Assembly: GCF_019249295.1 (NCBI RefSeq)
Contig: NZ_JAESDH010000012.1
Span: 1 to 64,000 of the forward strand
Length of the DNA: 64,000 bases
Reading direction: 5' to 3'
Source: Alteromonas antoniana
Lineage (GTDB): Bacteria > Pseudomonadota > Gammaproteobacteria > Enterobacterales > Alteromonadaceae
Part shown: positions 1 through 8,296 of the stretch, in pieces
Layout: each line of letters opens with the position of its first letter
How positions within the stretch are numbered: position 1 is the first letter of the stretch
Position numbers and translations under genes: made by a program
Notes under the pieces: generated by a model
The model's database searches: none
What the model saw: the letters and a program-made list of their open reading frames with translations, nothing else
Told to the model about the DNA's origin: nothing

Positions 1-57
1 TGGAAGCGTTGTAAGGCGTTAAGCTAACCTGTACTAATTGCCCGAGAGGCTTAACCA
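1..57 (+). rRNA. rrl: 23S ribosomal RNA, 3' end (partial)
   Basis: The first bases match the conserved 3' end of gammaproteobacterial 23S rRNA, including the GAGCTAACC-like and GTACTAAT blocks and the closing GAGGCTTAACC. The 5' part lies outside the window. The exact 3' end is placed by analogy with E. coli and could be off by a few bases. Confidence 0.93.
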
Positions 58-316
58 TACAACACCCAAGAAGCTTTTTAGCTCTTTACCTACAAACACT
101 TGCTGCGCAAGTGGGCGTGCAAAGATGGTTTAACCGTCGATGTAAAATCGACTGACCACTTTGCTACTCGCTAAAGGGGAAGAGTTAATAGCATTGAGCG
201 TTGTGTGTGAGACAAGCTAAGAAATAAGTAAGTAGAGTAGATAAGTTACTCGATAGATTGAATATCAGACTTTCCCAAATTGTTAGTTATCGACCCAGGT
301 CGGTAACACCTTTTTA
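58..316 (+). other. 23S-5S internal transcribed spacer
   Basis: This spacer of about 260 bases separates 23S from 5S. No tRNA cloverleaf could be seen in it. A GCTCTTTA stretch at 81-88 resembles the boxA antitermination element of rRNA operons, and a short hairpin (ACTTGC/GCAAGT) lies near 98-111. Both are weak calls made by eye. Confidence 0.6.
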
Positions 317-436
317 TGCTTGGCGGCCATAGCGACGTGGCACCACCTGATCCCATTCCGAACTCAGAAGTGAAACACGTTAGCGGCGATGGTAGTGTGG
401 GGTTTCCCCATGTGAGAGTAGCACACCGCCAAGCTC
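317..436 (+). rRNA. rrf: 5S ribosomal RNA
   Basis: The roughly 120-nt sequence starts TGCTTGGCGGCC and ends with the complementary CCGCCAAGC, closing helix I. It contains the conserved CCGAACTCAGAAGTGAAAC segment and the GGTAGTGTGGGG block. Length and sequence fit bacterial 5S rRNA closely. Confidence 0.97.
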
Positions 437-444
437 CCAATTCG

Positions 445-474
445 AAAAGCCCGCTCAGATGAGCGGGCTTTTTT
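445..474 (+). terminator. rRNA operon terminator
   Basis: A strong GC hairpin (AAAAGCCCGCTC, AGAT loop, GAGCGGGCTTTTTT) lies directly after 5S and is followed by a T-tract. It is a textbook rho-independent terminator for the rRNA operon. Confidence 0.95.
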
Positions 475-909
475 CGTTTTTGCACCAAAAAGCTGCGAAG
501 ATGCCTTCACCCGATTTTCAGCTGAACAGCACCCTGTAAAAAACAGAGTTTTAAATCTCATCTAACAACAGCATGCGTTAACGTCTAAAGGTTGTTGTCA
601 GTGATGGAATGAGATACTGCCGTAAAATCGGTGCATAAATCTACCGACATTTTGTTGCTCTTCCATCATCATGAGCTGTGCACCTGCATCCATACCGAGC
701 TATCAGCGGGTTTCGAGAATGCCCCTGATACCCGTTATATTCTCTTGGAGACGATACGGTACCTTAGCAGGTTATAACTTAATGAACTGTCTACTTCCCT
801 CTGGTTACGACCAATTTCTCATAGGCAATATTGTATTTAGTAGCTATGGTTTACCGTTATGGCGTTATATCGTCTATATTTCAATCATTACAAATGGAGA
901 TTTGTGGTT
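475..909. other. Intergenic region between rRNA operon and chemoreceptor gene
   Basis: About 435 bases with no supported gene. Short open frames at 671-913 lack a ribosome binding site and resemble nothing recognisable. The region presumably holds the promoter of the chemoreceptor gene, but no convincing sigma-28 or sigma-70 element was found by eye. Confidence 0.5.
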
Positions 910-2466
910 GTGAAGTTAGCAATTATTCAGTTTGTCGTTTTAGGTGTGACAGTAAGTGTCATGTCATTTCTCTCACTTCCCTGGTGGTTGATAGCGCTTA
1001 TTTCGGCATTGCTCGCAGCCTTGATAACGTATTTTAGTATGAACTCTGTAGCATCAGATCCCGATATGATGTCGGTTAGCGATCCTCTTAGTTCTCCTCA
1101 ATGTAGCGCAGTCGGCAAATCTATCAGCCATTCAGCAAGCAGAATTGCTATTGGTGGGGCCAGCGTTTCTCATTTCCTTGACAAACTCTCGGCGTCATTT
1201 AAGCAGCAGGTCGAAAACGTCAGCGAAATGGCCGAGCGTATTACTTCTATTGAGAAGGGTAACGAACAACTGATGCAGTATGCTGAACTTGCACAGGAAA
1301 AAATCCTGGATTCAGATGAGAAGACGCAGTCCAGTAATCAATTATTGGGGCGTTTGCTTACACAGCAGTCATCTCTTAGCAATGAGATAGCGATTACTAA
1401 GGATATGCTGGATACGCTGAAACAAAGGGCAGAGTCGATCGGTAGTATTACGACAACGATTAACCAGCTCGCCGATCAAACGAATATGCTGGCACTAAAT
1501 GCCGCAATTGAAGCGGCGCGGGCGGGGGAGCAGGGCCGTGGGTTTGCGGTAGTCGCAGACGAAGTCCGGGATCTGGCAAAGAAAACCACCGACGCAACGC
1601 AGGGTATTGATGATGTACTTACTGACATTAACCGTTGCAGTCAGGACTCGGTAAGTTCTATTGCTCGGGTGGCTTCTGCAGGTGAAGAAATGTCGGATAT
1701 TATTACCCAGACCTCCACGTTAATTAAAGCGACTTCAGAGTCTTCCTCTCATGCAGCTTCCGCGATGTCAGAAGTGCGTGATACGGCTAATCTTCATGGC
1801 GAAAATAGCAGCGGTATCAGCACGAATGTGATGCAACTGCACCAAACGACAAAGTTACTTGAAGCCGATTTAACTGACGTATCTGAAAAAGTGCTTGGTC
1901 TGAGTCGGCAAACCGAAGATATCTTCAGGCAACTTGGAGAGTTTACGCTGCCGGATCGGAATTTTGATGTGCAACGTATAGCGCAACAGGCAGCAACGCA
2001 AATTTCTGACTTATTTGAGCAGGCTATTCGCGCAGGCAAAATTAGCGAGAGCGAATTGTTTAATTTCGCCTATAAGCCTATACCCAACACCAACCCTCAA
2101 AAGTATTCATCAGCATTTGACAGCTTTACCGATAACGTACTTCCCGATGTTCAGGAGCCCATATTGGATCGCAACAATTATATAATTTATGCGGGAGCGG
2201 TTGATAAAAATGGTTACTTTCCCACACACAACAAAAAGTTCAGTCAGCGAATGACCGGAAATTATGAAAAGGATTTGGCAAGTAGCAGAACAAAGCGCAT
2301 TTTTGACGATCCTACAGGTATTCGCTGCGCGAAAAATACCGAAACGTTTTTGTTACAGACCTACAAGCGGGACACCGGGGAAGTCATGCATGATCTTTCT
2401 GCCCCCATTTTTGTGAACGGTAAACATTGGGGAGGTTTCCGGATTGGCTACCAGGCAGAGGAATAA
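910..2466 (+). CDS. Methyl-accepting chemotaxis protein with C-terminal cytoplasmic sensor-like domain
   Basis: Chemoreceptor that would signal through CheA/CheW. I prefer GTG 910, which has GGAGA nine bases upstream; an in-frame ATG at 859 lacks such a site. From GTG 910 the protein is 518 residues. It begins with two hydrophobic helices split by a very short turn (LSLPWW), so there is almost no periplasmic ligand domain. The conserved signalling tip ([20 protein letters not shown], then [11 protein letters not shown]) is clear near the middle. After it, the last roughly 160 residues form a separate domain with motifs such as [16 protein letters not shown] and a final GGFRIGY, resembling Cache/PAS-type sensor folds. 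Sensing is therefore probably cytoplasmic. The ligand is unknown. It is monocistronic, 104 bases before the bufferin gene. Confidence 0.9.
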   Translation: MKLAIIQFVVLGVTVSVMSFLSLPWWLIALISALLAALITYFSMNSVASDPDMMSVSDPLSSPQCSAVGKSISHSASRIAIGGASVSHFLDKLSASFKQQVENVSEMAERITSIEKGNEQLMQYAELAQEKILDSDEKTQSSNQLLGRLLTQQSSLSNEIAITKDMLDTLKQRAESIGSITTTINQLADQTNMLALNAAIEAARAGEQGRGFAVVADEVRDLAKKTTDATQGIDDVLTDINRCSQDSVSSIARVASAGEEMSDIITQTSTLIKATSESSSHAASAMSEVRDTANLHGENSSGISTNVMQLHQTTKLLEADLTDVSEKVLGLSRQTEDIFRQLGEFTLPDRNFDVQRIAQQAATQISDLFEQAIRAGKISESELFNFAYKPIPNTNPQKYSSAFDSFTDNVLPDVQEPILDRNNYIIYAGAVDKNGYFPTHNKKFSQRMTGNYEKDLASSRTKRIFDDPTGIRCAKNTETFLLQTYKRDTGEVMHDLSAPIFVNGKHWGGFRIGYQAEE

Positions 2467-2570
2467 AAAAGATTGCATAAAATAATTAAATTGAAATTAA
2501 AACGTTTGGTACAGGGTCTTAACAAATAGATGTGCAGTCATCGCGTAAACAATGGAAAGAGGGTTATCAA

Positions 2571-3065
2571 ATGAAACAAGTTAAAAAAACAAGTGTAGCC
2601 AGTGCACTCGGTGCAGTGGTGATTGGCTCATTGGCATCCGGCCTCGCGGTAGCAGATGCGAATCCGTTCGGCATGCAGTCTTTGGAGTCAGGATATAGTC
2701 AATTCGCTGCAGAAGGCAAATGTGGCGGCGACAAAACGGCCAAAGAAGGTAAATGCGGCGAAGGCAAGTGTGGCGGTGACAAAGCAGCCAAAGAAGGGAA
2801 GTGCGGCGAAGGCAAGTGTGGCGGCGACAAAACGGCCAAAGAAGGGAAGTGCGGCGAAGGCAAGTGTGGCGGTGACAAAGCAGCCAAAGAAGGGAAGTGC
2901 GGCGAAGGCAAGTGTGGCGGTGACAAAGCAGCCAAAGAAGGTAAATGCGGCGAAGGCAAGTGTGGCGGCGACAAAGCGGCCAAAGAAGGTAAGTGCGGCG
3001 AAGGCAAATGTGGCGGCGATAAAGCAGCGAAAGCCGAAAAAGAAGGTAAATGTGGCAGCATGTAA
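2571..3065 (+). CDS. hvfA: Bufferin-type RiPP precursor with 14 EGKCG motifs (HvfA-like)
   Basis: Secreted copper-binding peptide precursor of the HvfA/bufferin class. Start ATG 2571 follows AGAGGG by seven bases. The 164-residue product has a Sec signal peptide (KK, then a hydrophobic stretch, cleavage probable after AVA at about residue 28), then a short linker, then seven 16-residue units of the form EGKCGGDKAAKEGKCG, giving 14 EGKCG motifs and 14 cysteines, all within the repeats. The last unit has a three-residue insertion (AEK). In this family (established for Haemophilus HvfA and for bufferins) the EGKCG cysteines are modified by the DUF692/DUF2063 pair into sulfur heterocycles that bind copper. 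Exactly that pair follows downstream. A terminator hairpin separates this gene from hvfB. Confidence 0.92.
   Translation: MKQVKKTSVASALGAVVIGSLASGLAVADANPFGMQSLESGYSQFAAEGKCGGDKTAKEGKCGEGKCGGDKAAKEGKCGEGKCGGDKTAKEGKCGEGKCGGDKAAKEGKCGEGKCGGDKAAKEGKCGEGKCGGDKAAKEGKCGEGKCGGDKAAKAEKEGKCGSM
2712..3056 (+). repeat. Tandem 48-bp coding repeat (7 units)
   Basis: The DNA of hvfA from 2712 to 3056 is 345 bases, that is seven 48-base units plus a 9-base insertion in the last one. Units differ at a few synonymous positions (for example AAA/AAG and GGC/GGT) and at one KTAK/KAAK position. Copy number could change by slippage or recombination without losing frame. The array also opens long false reading frames on both strands. 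Confidence 0.95.
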
Positions 3066-3083
3066 GCCGCACTCTACAGTATG

Positions 3084-3113
3084 CGGCCACTCTTACGTGG
3101 CCGTTTTTCTTTG
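3084..3113 (+). terminator. Hairpin terminator/attenuator between hvfA and hvfB
   Basis: CGGCCAC (3084-3090) pairs with GTGGCCG (3097-3103) and is followed by TTTTTCTTT. It lies 18 bases after the hvfA stop and 141 bases before hvfB. It would stop most transcripts after the precursor gene, leaving fewer that reach the enzyme genes. Confidence 0.8.
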
Positions 3114-3254
3114 TAGTGCAAAGCCAAAGCAGAACATTGTATCTTCAGCGTGAACAAACATCGGCAGCGCCAATCTCAATTGCAGCCTTTATCACTTGAG
3201 CATAGCGCCGCTACGTGCGTAAATCGACAATAGCGTTTCACATAGAGAGAATTT

Positions 3255-4103
3255 ATGAAGCAGGGTATCAGCGGAGCAGGGTTAGGGCTTCGAAGAGAAA
3301 TGCTACCAGCATTATTGCCACATCTACCTGCCGAAGTTGATTTCTGGGAGGTAGCACCGGAAAACTGGATCCCGCTTGGCGGAAAGTTTGAGAAGCAATT
3401 CAGAGAATGCATTACACAGGCACCATTTTCTACCCATGGACTGTCATTGTCCATTGGCAGCAGCGACCCGCTGGATATTACGTTCGTCAAACAGGTGAAG
3501 ACCTTTTTAGATCGTTACGACATTGCATTATATAGCGAACACTTGAGCTATTGCTCAGATGGTGGGCATATGTATGACCTTATGCCAATCCCTTTTACTC
3601 AGGAAGCTGCCAGCCATGTAGCTCAGCGGATCAAAACCGTACAGGAAATTATCGAGCGTCCTCTGGTACTGGAGAATGTATCTTATTACCTTGCGCCCGG
3701 GCAGGAAATGTCGGAACTGGATTTTACTCTGGAGGTATTGCAACAGTCGGGGTGTAAAATGCTGCTGGACGTAAATAACTTATATGTGAACAGTATTAAT
3801 CACCGCTATGATCCACAGCGGTTCCTTCGTTCTCTGCCGTCGGAGAAAATTGTTTATGGGCACATCGCTGGCCATTACGATGAAGCGGACGATCTGAAGG
3901 TAGATACCCACGGAGCCGATGTGATTGAGGCCGTGTGGTCATTGCTGGAAAGCGCATATGCTATACACGGCGTATTCCCTACGTTACTTGAGCGCGATTT
4001 CAACATCCCGCCAATTGCCGAGCTGCTAAAGGAAGTTCGTCGTATCAAGTCGATACAGGCTAAATTTCAGCCCGAGCGATCACACGCTAAGGCCGTGATA
4101 TGA
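3255..4103 (+). CDS. hvfB: DUF692 family multinuclear non-heme iron oxidase (MNIO), bufferin maturase
   Basis: Predicted iron enzyme that modifies cysteines of the upstream EGKCG precursor, acting in the cytoplasm before export. The 282-residue length fits the family (TIM-barrel, about 280). Candidate metal ligands are visible: H61, H96, E140 in VLEN, D172 and N174/N175 in LDVNN, H203/H207 in GHIAGH, D217/H219 in DTHG, and a late LERDFN segment. ATG 3255 has a purine-rich AGAGAGA upstream. The stop overlaps the next gene by four bases, showing tight coupling to the partner protein. Family assignment is firm. The exact modification on this precursor is inferred from HvfB and relatives. Confidence 0.92.
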   Translation: MKQGISGAGLGLRREMLPALLPHLPAEVDFWEVAPENWIPLGGKFEKQFRECITQAPFSTHGLSLSIGSSDPLDITFVKQVKTFLDRYDIALYSEHLSYCSDGGHMYDLMPIPFTQEAASHVAQRIKTVQEIIERPLVLENVSYYLAPGQEMSELDFTLEVLQQSGCKMLLDVNNLYVNSINHRYDPQRFLRSLPSEKIVYGHIAGHYDEADDLKVDTHGADVIEAVWSLLESAYAIHGVFPTLLERDFNIPPIAELLKEVRRIKSIQAKFQPERSHAKAVI

Positions 4104-4849
4104 CTGCTTTTAGAACCATCCAGCAGCAATTTACGCACGGCATACGCAATCCTGATTCTGCCGACACTGTCGATGCCGATGAAGCAAGACGTCTTGGGGT
4201 TTATCAGTCTTTATTTTTCAACAACATAATGAATTTTCTGCAGTCAGGCTTTCCGGTGATTTTTGGGATCCTGACAAACGCACAGGGCATTGCGTTGGCA
4301 AGGGAGTTTTTTGCCCGGCATTCTTGTCGCTCCCCTTATTTCGCGCAGATTAGTCAGGAGTTTGTGGAGTTCTTGTCGACATCTCCGGCCTGTCTCGCAG
4401 ACTACCCGCCATGGCTACCGGAGCTTGCCCACTATGAGTGGCTTGAGCTGGATGTCAGTATCAGGAGAGCCGCCTTTGAGGTGGAATTCTGGGAAGGGAA
4501 TGACCTTCCAGGTCAATGTTGCGTCTCACCCCTGGCAACGCTGGCCTCTTATACTTATCCGGTTCATTTGCTGGGACCCGACTTCCGTTCTCCAGAAGCC
4601 AGTGAAAACCGCTATTATTACGTGGTTTATCGAGACAGGGAGGATGAGGTTGCATTCACAGTAGTAAATCCGTTAACCGCTATGCTGGTAAATATGATTG
4701 AGCAGGCAGGCGAGGCACTTTCCTTATCCGATATCGTCTCGGGACTCTGCGGGCAAGCACCGTCGTTATCGCCTGAGCAAATAGAATCTGGTGCACGTCA
4801 GACCCTATCCGATATGCTAAAAAGCGGGATCCTGATTGCCGGCGATTAA
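4100..4849 (+). CDS. hvfC: DUF2063 family RiPP partner protein (HvfC-like)
   Basis: Partner of the DUF692 enzyme, thought to bind the precursor and present it to the oxidase. It is 249 residues. The N-terminal DUF2063 helical part contains the typical YQSLFFNNIMNFL segment (about residues 35-47), followed by a middle region, and a C-terminal winged-helix-like part (about 190-249) resembling RiPP recognition modules. It overlaps hvfB by ATGA. No DoxX-type membrane gene (the usual fourth member, HvfD) follows, so the locus is a three-gene form. Confidence 0.9.
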   Translation: MTAFRTIQQQFTHGIRNPDSADTVDADEARRLGVYQSLFFNNIMNFLQSGFPVIFGILTNAQGIALAREFFARHSCRSPYFAQISQEFVEFLSTSPACLADYPPWLPELAHYEWLELDVSIRRAAFEVEFWEGNDLPGQCCVSPLATLASYTYPVHLLGPDFRSPEASENRYYYVVYRDREDEVAFTVVNPLTAMLVNMIEQAGEALSLSDIVSGLCGQAPSLSPEQIESGARQTLSDMLKSGILIAGD

Positions 4850-4969
4850 AAATCGCACATCAGACAAACGAATAACGATTATCCACAGTAATTAGACTGT
4901 CATTCCGGGACCGATTCGATTACCATTTACCACCATTTTTTGATCATAAAATTGTTTTAGGTAGTGTTC

Positions 4970-5092
4970 ATGGCTGACAATTCTGAATTCAAAGAAGTCT
5001 ACAATAAGTGGTACTTTCTTGCGTCTCTGGTAACGCTAGTGGCGTTCCCGCTTCTGCATATTATCTGCGGCTGGTTCACGTTTTGGCTGTAA
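4970..5092 (+). CDS. Small 40-residue single-pass membrane protein, unknown function
   Basis: This open frame starts at ATG 4970 with TTAGGTAG upstream and ends at TAA 5090-5092. The product begins with a short charged segment (MADNSEFKEVYNKWY), followed by one hydrophobic helix running to the C-terminus (FLASLVTLVAF onward, ending WFTFWL). It lies 22 bases before apt in the same direction and may be cotranscribed with it. I do not recognise a family. The coding call rests on the ribosome binding site, the membrane-protein composition and the neat fit between hvfC and apt. Confidence 0.65.
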   Translation: MADNSEFKEVYNKWYFLASLVTLVAFPLLHIICGWFTFWL

Positions 5093-5114
5093 GGCTAAAT
5101 AACTAGGTGTTACT

Positions 5115-5651
5115 GTGACTGCAGAATATATTAAATCCGTTGTTAAATCCGTACCTGATTACCCTAAGCCCGGCATTATGTTCCGGGACGTCACCAGTGT
5201 ATTAGAGGATCATAAGGCATTCAGTAGCTGTATCTCGTTGCTATTGGAAAAATATTTGCCAATGAACTTCGACAAAGTTGCCGGAACGGAAGCCAGAGGC
5301 TTTTTGTTCGGTGCTCCGCTGGCTATCGAGATGGGTATTGGCTTTGTGCCAGTCAGGAAACCCAATAAACTGCCCCGCGAAGTCGTTAGCGAAAGCTATG
5401 AGCTTGAGTACGGCATGGATACTCTTGAGATCCACAAAGACGCTATCAAACCTGGCGACAAAGTGCTTCTGATTGACGACTTGCTGGCTACTGGTGGAAC
5501 TATTGGTGCTTCTGCTAAATTAATTCGCAGCCTTGGCGGCGAAGTAGAACACGCCGGTTTCGTCATTGGCCTGCCGGATCTTGGCGGCAGAGAAAAACTG
5601 GAAGCTCTGGGTATCGATTCCTTTACCATCTGTGAATTTGAAGGCGAATAA
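5115..5651 (+). CDS. apt: Adenine phosphoribosyltransferase
   Basis: Makes AMP from adenine and PRPP in purine salvage. The 178-residue length is standard. The PRPP-binding loop is clear ([13 protein letters not shown], about residues 116-128), as is the N-terminal [16 protein letters not shown] signature and AGTEARGF. It uses a GTG start at 5115 with AGGTG upstream. Fourteen bases separate it from dnaX, and the apt-dnaX-ebfC-recR order is the usual gammaproteobacterial one. Confidence 0.97.
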   Translation: MTAEYIKSVVKSVPDYPKPGIMFRDVTSVLEDHKAFSSCISLLLEKYLPMNFDKVAGTEARGFLFGAPLAIEMGIGFVPVRKPNKLPREVVSESYELEYGMDTLEIHKDAIKPGDKVLLIDDLLATGGTIGASAKLIRSLGGEVEHAGFVIGLPDLGGREKLEALGIDSFTICEFEGE

Positions 5652-5665
5652 GGAACAAAGCCAGC

Positions 5666-8257
5666 ATGAGTTATCAGGTTCTTGCGAGAAAGTGGCGACC
5701 CGGAAAGTTTAGCGAACTGGTGGGCCAGGAGCATGTTGTTTCCGCGATTTCTAATGCGCTGGACAATGACAGGCTGCACCACGCTTACTTGTTTACCGGT
5801 ACTCGCGGAGTGGGAAAAACCACTATCGCCCGTATTTTCTCTAAAAGCCTGAACTGTGAGCAGGGACAAGGGGCTAACCCTTGTGGTCAGTGCGACACCT
5901 GTAAGGAAATCGAACACGGCAACTATGTCGATTTGCTGGAAATTGATGCCGCGTCGCGAACTAAAGTGGAAGATACTCGGGAGTTGCTGGACAACGTTCA
6001 GTACAAGCCTACCCGAGGCCGCTTCAAGGTTTACCTGATAGACGAAGTGCATATGCTTTCCAAGCACAGTTTCAACGCGTTGTTGAAAACGCTGGAAGAA
6101 CCGCCTCCGCATGTGAAATTCCTGCTGGCAACCACCGATCCGCAAAAGCTTCCCATTACTATTCTTTCGCGCTGCCTGCAGTTCAATCTTAAAGCACTGT
6201 CACGCGAACAGATTACCGGACAGCTCGCGCATATTCTCGATGCTGAATCGATTGCTTTTGAAGCGCCAGCGCTGTCTCTTCTGGCGCGGGCTGCTCAGGG
6301 CAGTATGCGTGATGCACTAAGCCTGACAGATCAGGCGATTGCGCAAGGCGACAATCAGGTACTGGCAGCTATCGTGACTGACATGCTGGGCCTGATGGAT
6401 AAACATCAGTTGCTGCGACTTATCCATGCGGTTGTCAAAAAAGAGCCGCAGACAACCATGGACATCATCGCTGCGATGGCAGAGCAGGCACCTGACTATG
6501 CCCAGGTGCTGGCAGAGCTCTCCAGCCTGCTGCATCAGATTGCACTGACCCAATGGATCCCTGATGCCTGTAAACTGGAAACCACTTCAGCAAAGGCCAT
6601 ATACCAACTGGCCAAAACGTTGCCCGCAGAGCAGGTACAGTTGTTGTATCAAATCGCCCTGCAGGGACAGAAGGATTTACCCTACGCACCGGATGGCCGC
6701 AGTGGCCTGGAAATGACGGTGCTCAGAATGATGTCTTTTGCACCGTCTGCGCCCACGGAAGGCCTGGAAGACCTTCTGACCGGTGCGCCAGATCAGGCAC
6801 AGACGTTACCTGTACACAGTGCACAGCCACCAACGGTTTCAGACTCAGCGTCGCCAGAGCCTCACGGCGAGATGCAACAGACGCCCGCGCCGTCACCGGT
6901 ATCGCCTCAAGACGATGATTCTGCGCTTACGACAGACTCGAATATAGTGAATGCGGATAGTGGCCAACCTTCGTCAAACCATTCATCGGCGCCTCAGCCT
7001 GAAGACGCCATTACCGCACAACCTGGCCAACAAGCTGTAGCGAAAGAAGATACCCCTGCAACGGGCCAGGGGGTAGAATCTGAACCTGAACCAACGGGCG
7101 ATACACCTGAAGATGAAGCCGCTTCGCTGGCGCAGCAGATGGCGTCTATCGAGGAGCAGGCTAAGCAGCTTCGGGGCGACTCGGCTGACAAGCCAATATC
7201 AACACAGCAACCAGAGTATGCTCAGGATGATAACGGGCCACCGCCTTTTGAAGATGGTCCTCCGCTGTCTGCGTATGAAGATATACCAATGGAAGAGCAG
7301 GAGATGTCTTACGAGGACACTTCTACGCGAGCGGGTACAGAATTTCCTGGACAGCCTGCGCAGCAAAACGCAGAAAGCCAGCTGAGTTCTACAGAGGAAA
7401 TGCTGGCCTTACGGCAAAGATTAAAAAAAGCCCGTGAGGAGTCTCGCCAGTCCGGCGTAAAAAAGCCTGAAACCGATGCTGCTACGCGTCTGCCAACGCG
7501 CCAGCCGCCAGTTGATGCAAACGCTGAGGAAAAAACAGATGATCCTCTGAAAGTGGCGCCATCTCAGGCGGAAGCGCAAAACGCAGGATCAGCGCAGGTC
7601 GAAAACGACCCGCCGCCCTGGGCTACGGACACGACAACACCGCCACCAGATGCAACCTCAACCACCTTGTCATCAACCGATTCTGACTGGAATGTCGATG
7701 ATGTGCCTGCGCAACAGGTTTCCGCGCAGCCTGATAACGAGCGCTTCGGGAGAGACTCACAAGAAGAGGTGCTTGATGCTGAGCCTCCCACAGCTCCTGA
7801 TTCACAGGCACCTGTGACAGAGAGCTACACTGGCGGTACGCTGAAGGCTTATCTTGATGACGGGAGCAAGTTGGTCCACGCCAGTCAGATAGACAGCTGG
7901 AGCCAGTTGGTGGAACACATGCCGGTAGCGGGTTTACTCAAACAGATAGCACTTCATTCCGCATTCCATGAAAAGGGTGATGAAATCACCCTTGAATTAG
8001 ATGACAGTCAGGCGCATTTAGTCAATGAGAGTGCAGTGGCACAACTTACCTCAGCCTTAAGCGAAGGGCTGGGACGTGAAATTACGCTAATAATTCAAAT
8101 GGGGCAGCCAGAGTCTACTCCATTTCAAATTCAACAACGTATTCAAACCATGCGTCAACAACATGCTGAGCATGTAGTGAGTACAGACGACAAAATTCAG
8201 TCTTTAATGAATGTGTTTCAGGCATCAGTCGTAGCCGATTCGGTTAAAGCACGTTAA
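5666..8257 (+). CDS. dnaX: DNA polymerase III subunits gamma and tau
   Basis: Clamp-loader ATPase of the replicative polymerase; tau also couples polymerases and the helicase. The AAA+ part carries P-loop GTRGVGKT (about residues 45-52), zinc ligands C64, C73, C76 and C79, the Walker B DEVH segment and the sensor SRC. The protein is 863 residues, longer than the E. coli protein (643), because of an extended Pro/Glu/Gln/Ala-rich linker from about 370 to 710. The C-terminal tau domain (about 720-863) is present. A slippery A7 run at 7423-7429 with a -1 frame TGA at 7435 would give a 590-residue gamma form. It is followed by ebfC after 39 bases. Confidence 0.97.
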   Translation: MSYQVLARKWRPGKFSELVGQEHVVSAISNALDNDRLHHAYLFTGTRGVGKTTIARIFSKSLNCEQGQGANPCGQCDTCKEIEHGNYVDLLEIDAASRTKVEDTRELLDNVQYKPTRGRFKVYLIDEVHMLSKHSFNALLKTLEEPPPHVKFLLATTDPQKLPITILSRCLQFNLKALSREQITGQLAHILDAESIAFEAPALSLLARAAQGSMRDALSLTDQAIAQGDNQVLAAIVTDMLGLMDKHQLLRLIHAVVKKEPQTTMDIIAAMAEQAPDYAQVLAELSSLLHQIALTQWIPDACKLETTSAKAIYQLAKTLPAEQVQLLYQIALQGQKDLPYAPDGRSGLEMTVLRMMSFAPSAPTEGLEDLLTGAPDQAQTLPVHSAQPPTVSDSASPEPHGEMQQTPAPSPVSPQDDDSALTTDSNIVNADSGQPSSNHSSAPQPEDAITAQPGQQAVAKEDTPATGQGVESEPEPTGDTPEDEAASLAQQMASIEEQAKQLRGDSADKPISTQQPEYAQDDNGPPPFEDGPPLSAYEDIPMEEQEMSYEDTSTRAGTEFPGQPAQQNAESQLSSTEEMLALRQRLKKAREESRQSGVKKPETDAATRLPTRQPPVDANAEEKTDDPLKVAPSQAEAQNAGSAQVENDPPPWATDTTTPPPDATSTTLSSTDSDWNVDDVPAQQVSAQPDNERFGRDSQEEVLDAEPPTAPDSQAPVTESYTGGTLKAYLDDGSKLVHASQIDSWSQLVEHMPVAGLLKQIALHSAFHEKGDEITLELDDSQAHLVNESAVAQLTSALSEGLGREITLIIQMGQPESTPFQIQQRIQTMRQQHAEHVVSTDDKIQSLMNVFQASVVADSVKAR
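7423..7447 (+). promoter_or_regulatory. dnaX: Candidate -1 programmed frameshift site in dnaX
   Basis: In frame the sequence reads TTA AAA AAA GCC CGT GAG. The heptamer A AAA AAA fits the X XXY YYZ slippery pattern. A -1 slip then gives AGC CCG TGA, ending at 7435-7437. A small stem GTGAG/CTCGC (7434-7438 with 7443-7447) follows. An AGAGGAAA purine stretch lies about 24 bases upstream, further than the 10-base stimulatory element in E. coli. Transcriptional slippage on the A7 run is an alternative. Confidence 0.65.
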
Positions 8258-8296
8258 GACTGACGGTTTCAAATCAAGCAAAAGTGAGAAAGCATC

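Noticed and set aside
246..561. Minus-strand frames over 5S rRNA
   Set aside because: They overlap an RNA gene and its terminator and have no translation signals.
645..658. GACATTTTGTTGCT shared with 34269-34282
   Set aside because: A 14-base match between two places in 64 kb is expected by chance.
2712..3056. CRISPR-like array
   Set aside because: The repeats are directly adjacent, coding and in frame, with no unique spacers and no cas genes.
2581..3153. Long open frames on both strands across the bufferin repeats (169, 165 and 120 codons)
   Set aside because: They come from the repeated codon pattern. The cysteine frame has the signal peptide, ribosome binding site and matching enzymes, while the others are low-complexity Leu/Arg/Pro or Lys/Ala repeats.
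5396..6145. 249-codon minus-strand frame antisense to apt and dnaX
   Set aside because: It lies fully over two certain genes, shows no known domain and has no ribosome binding site.
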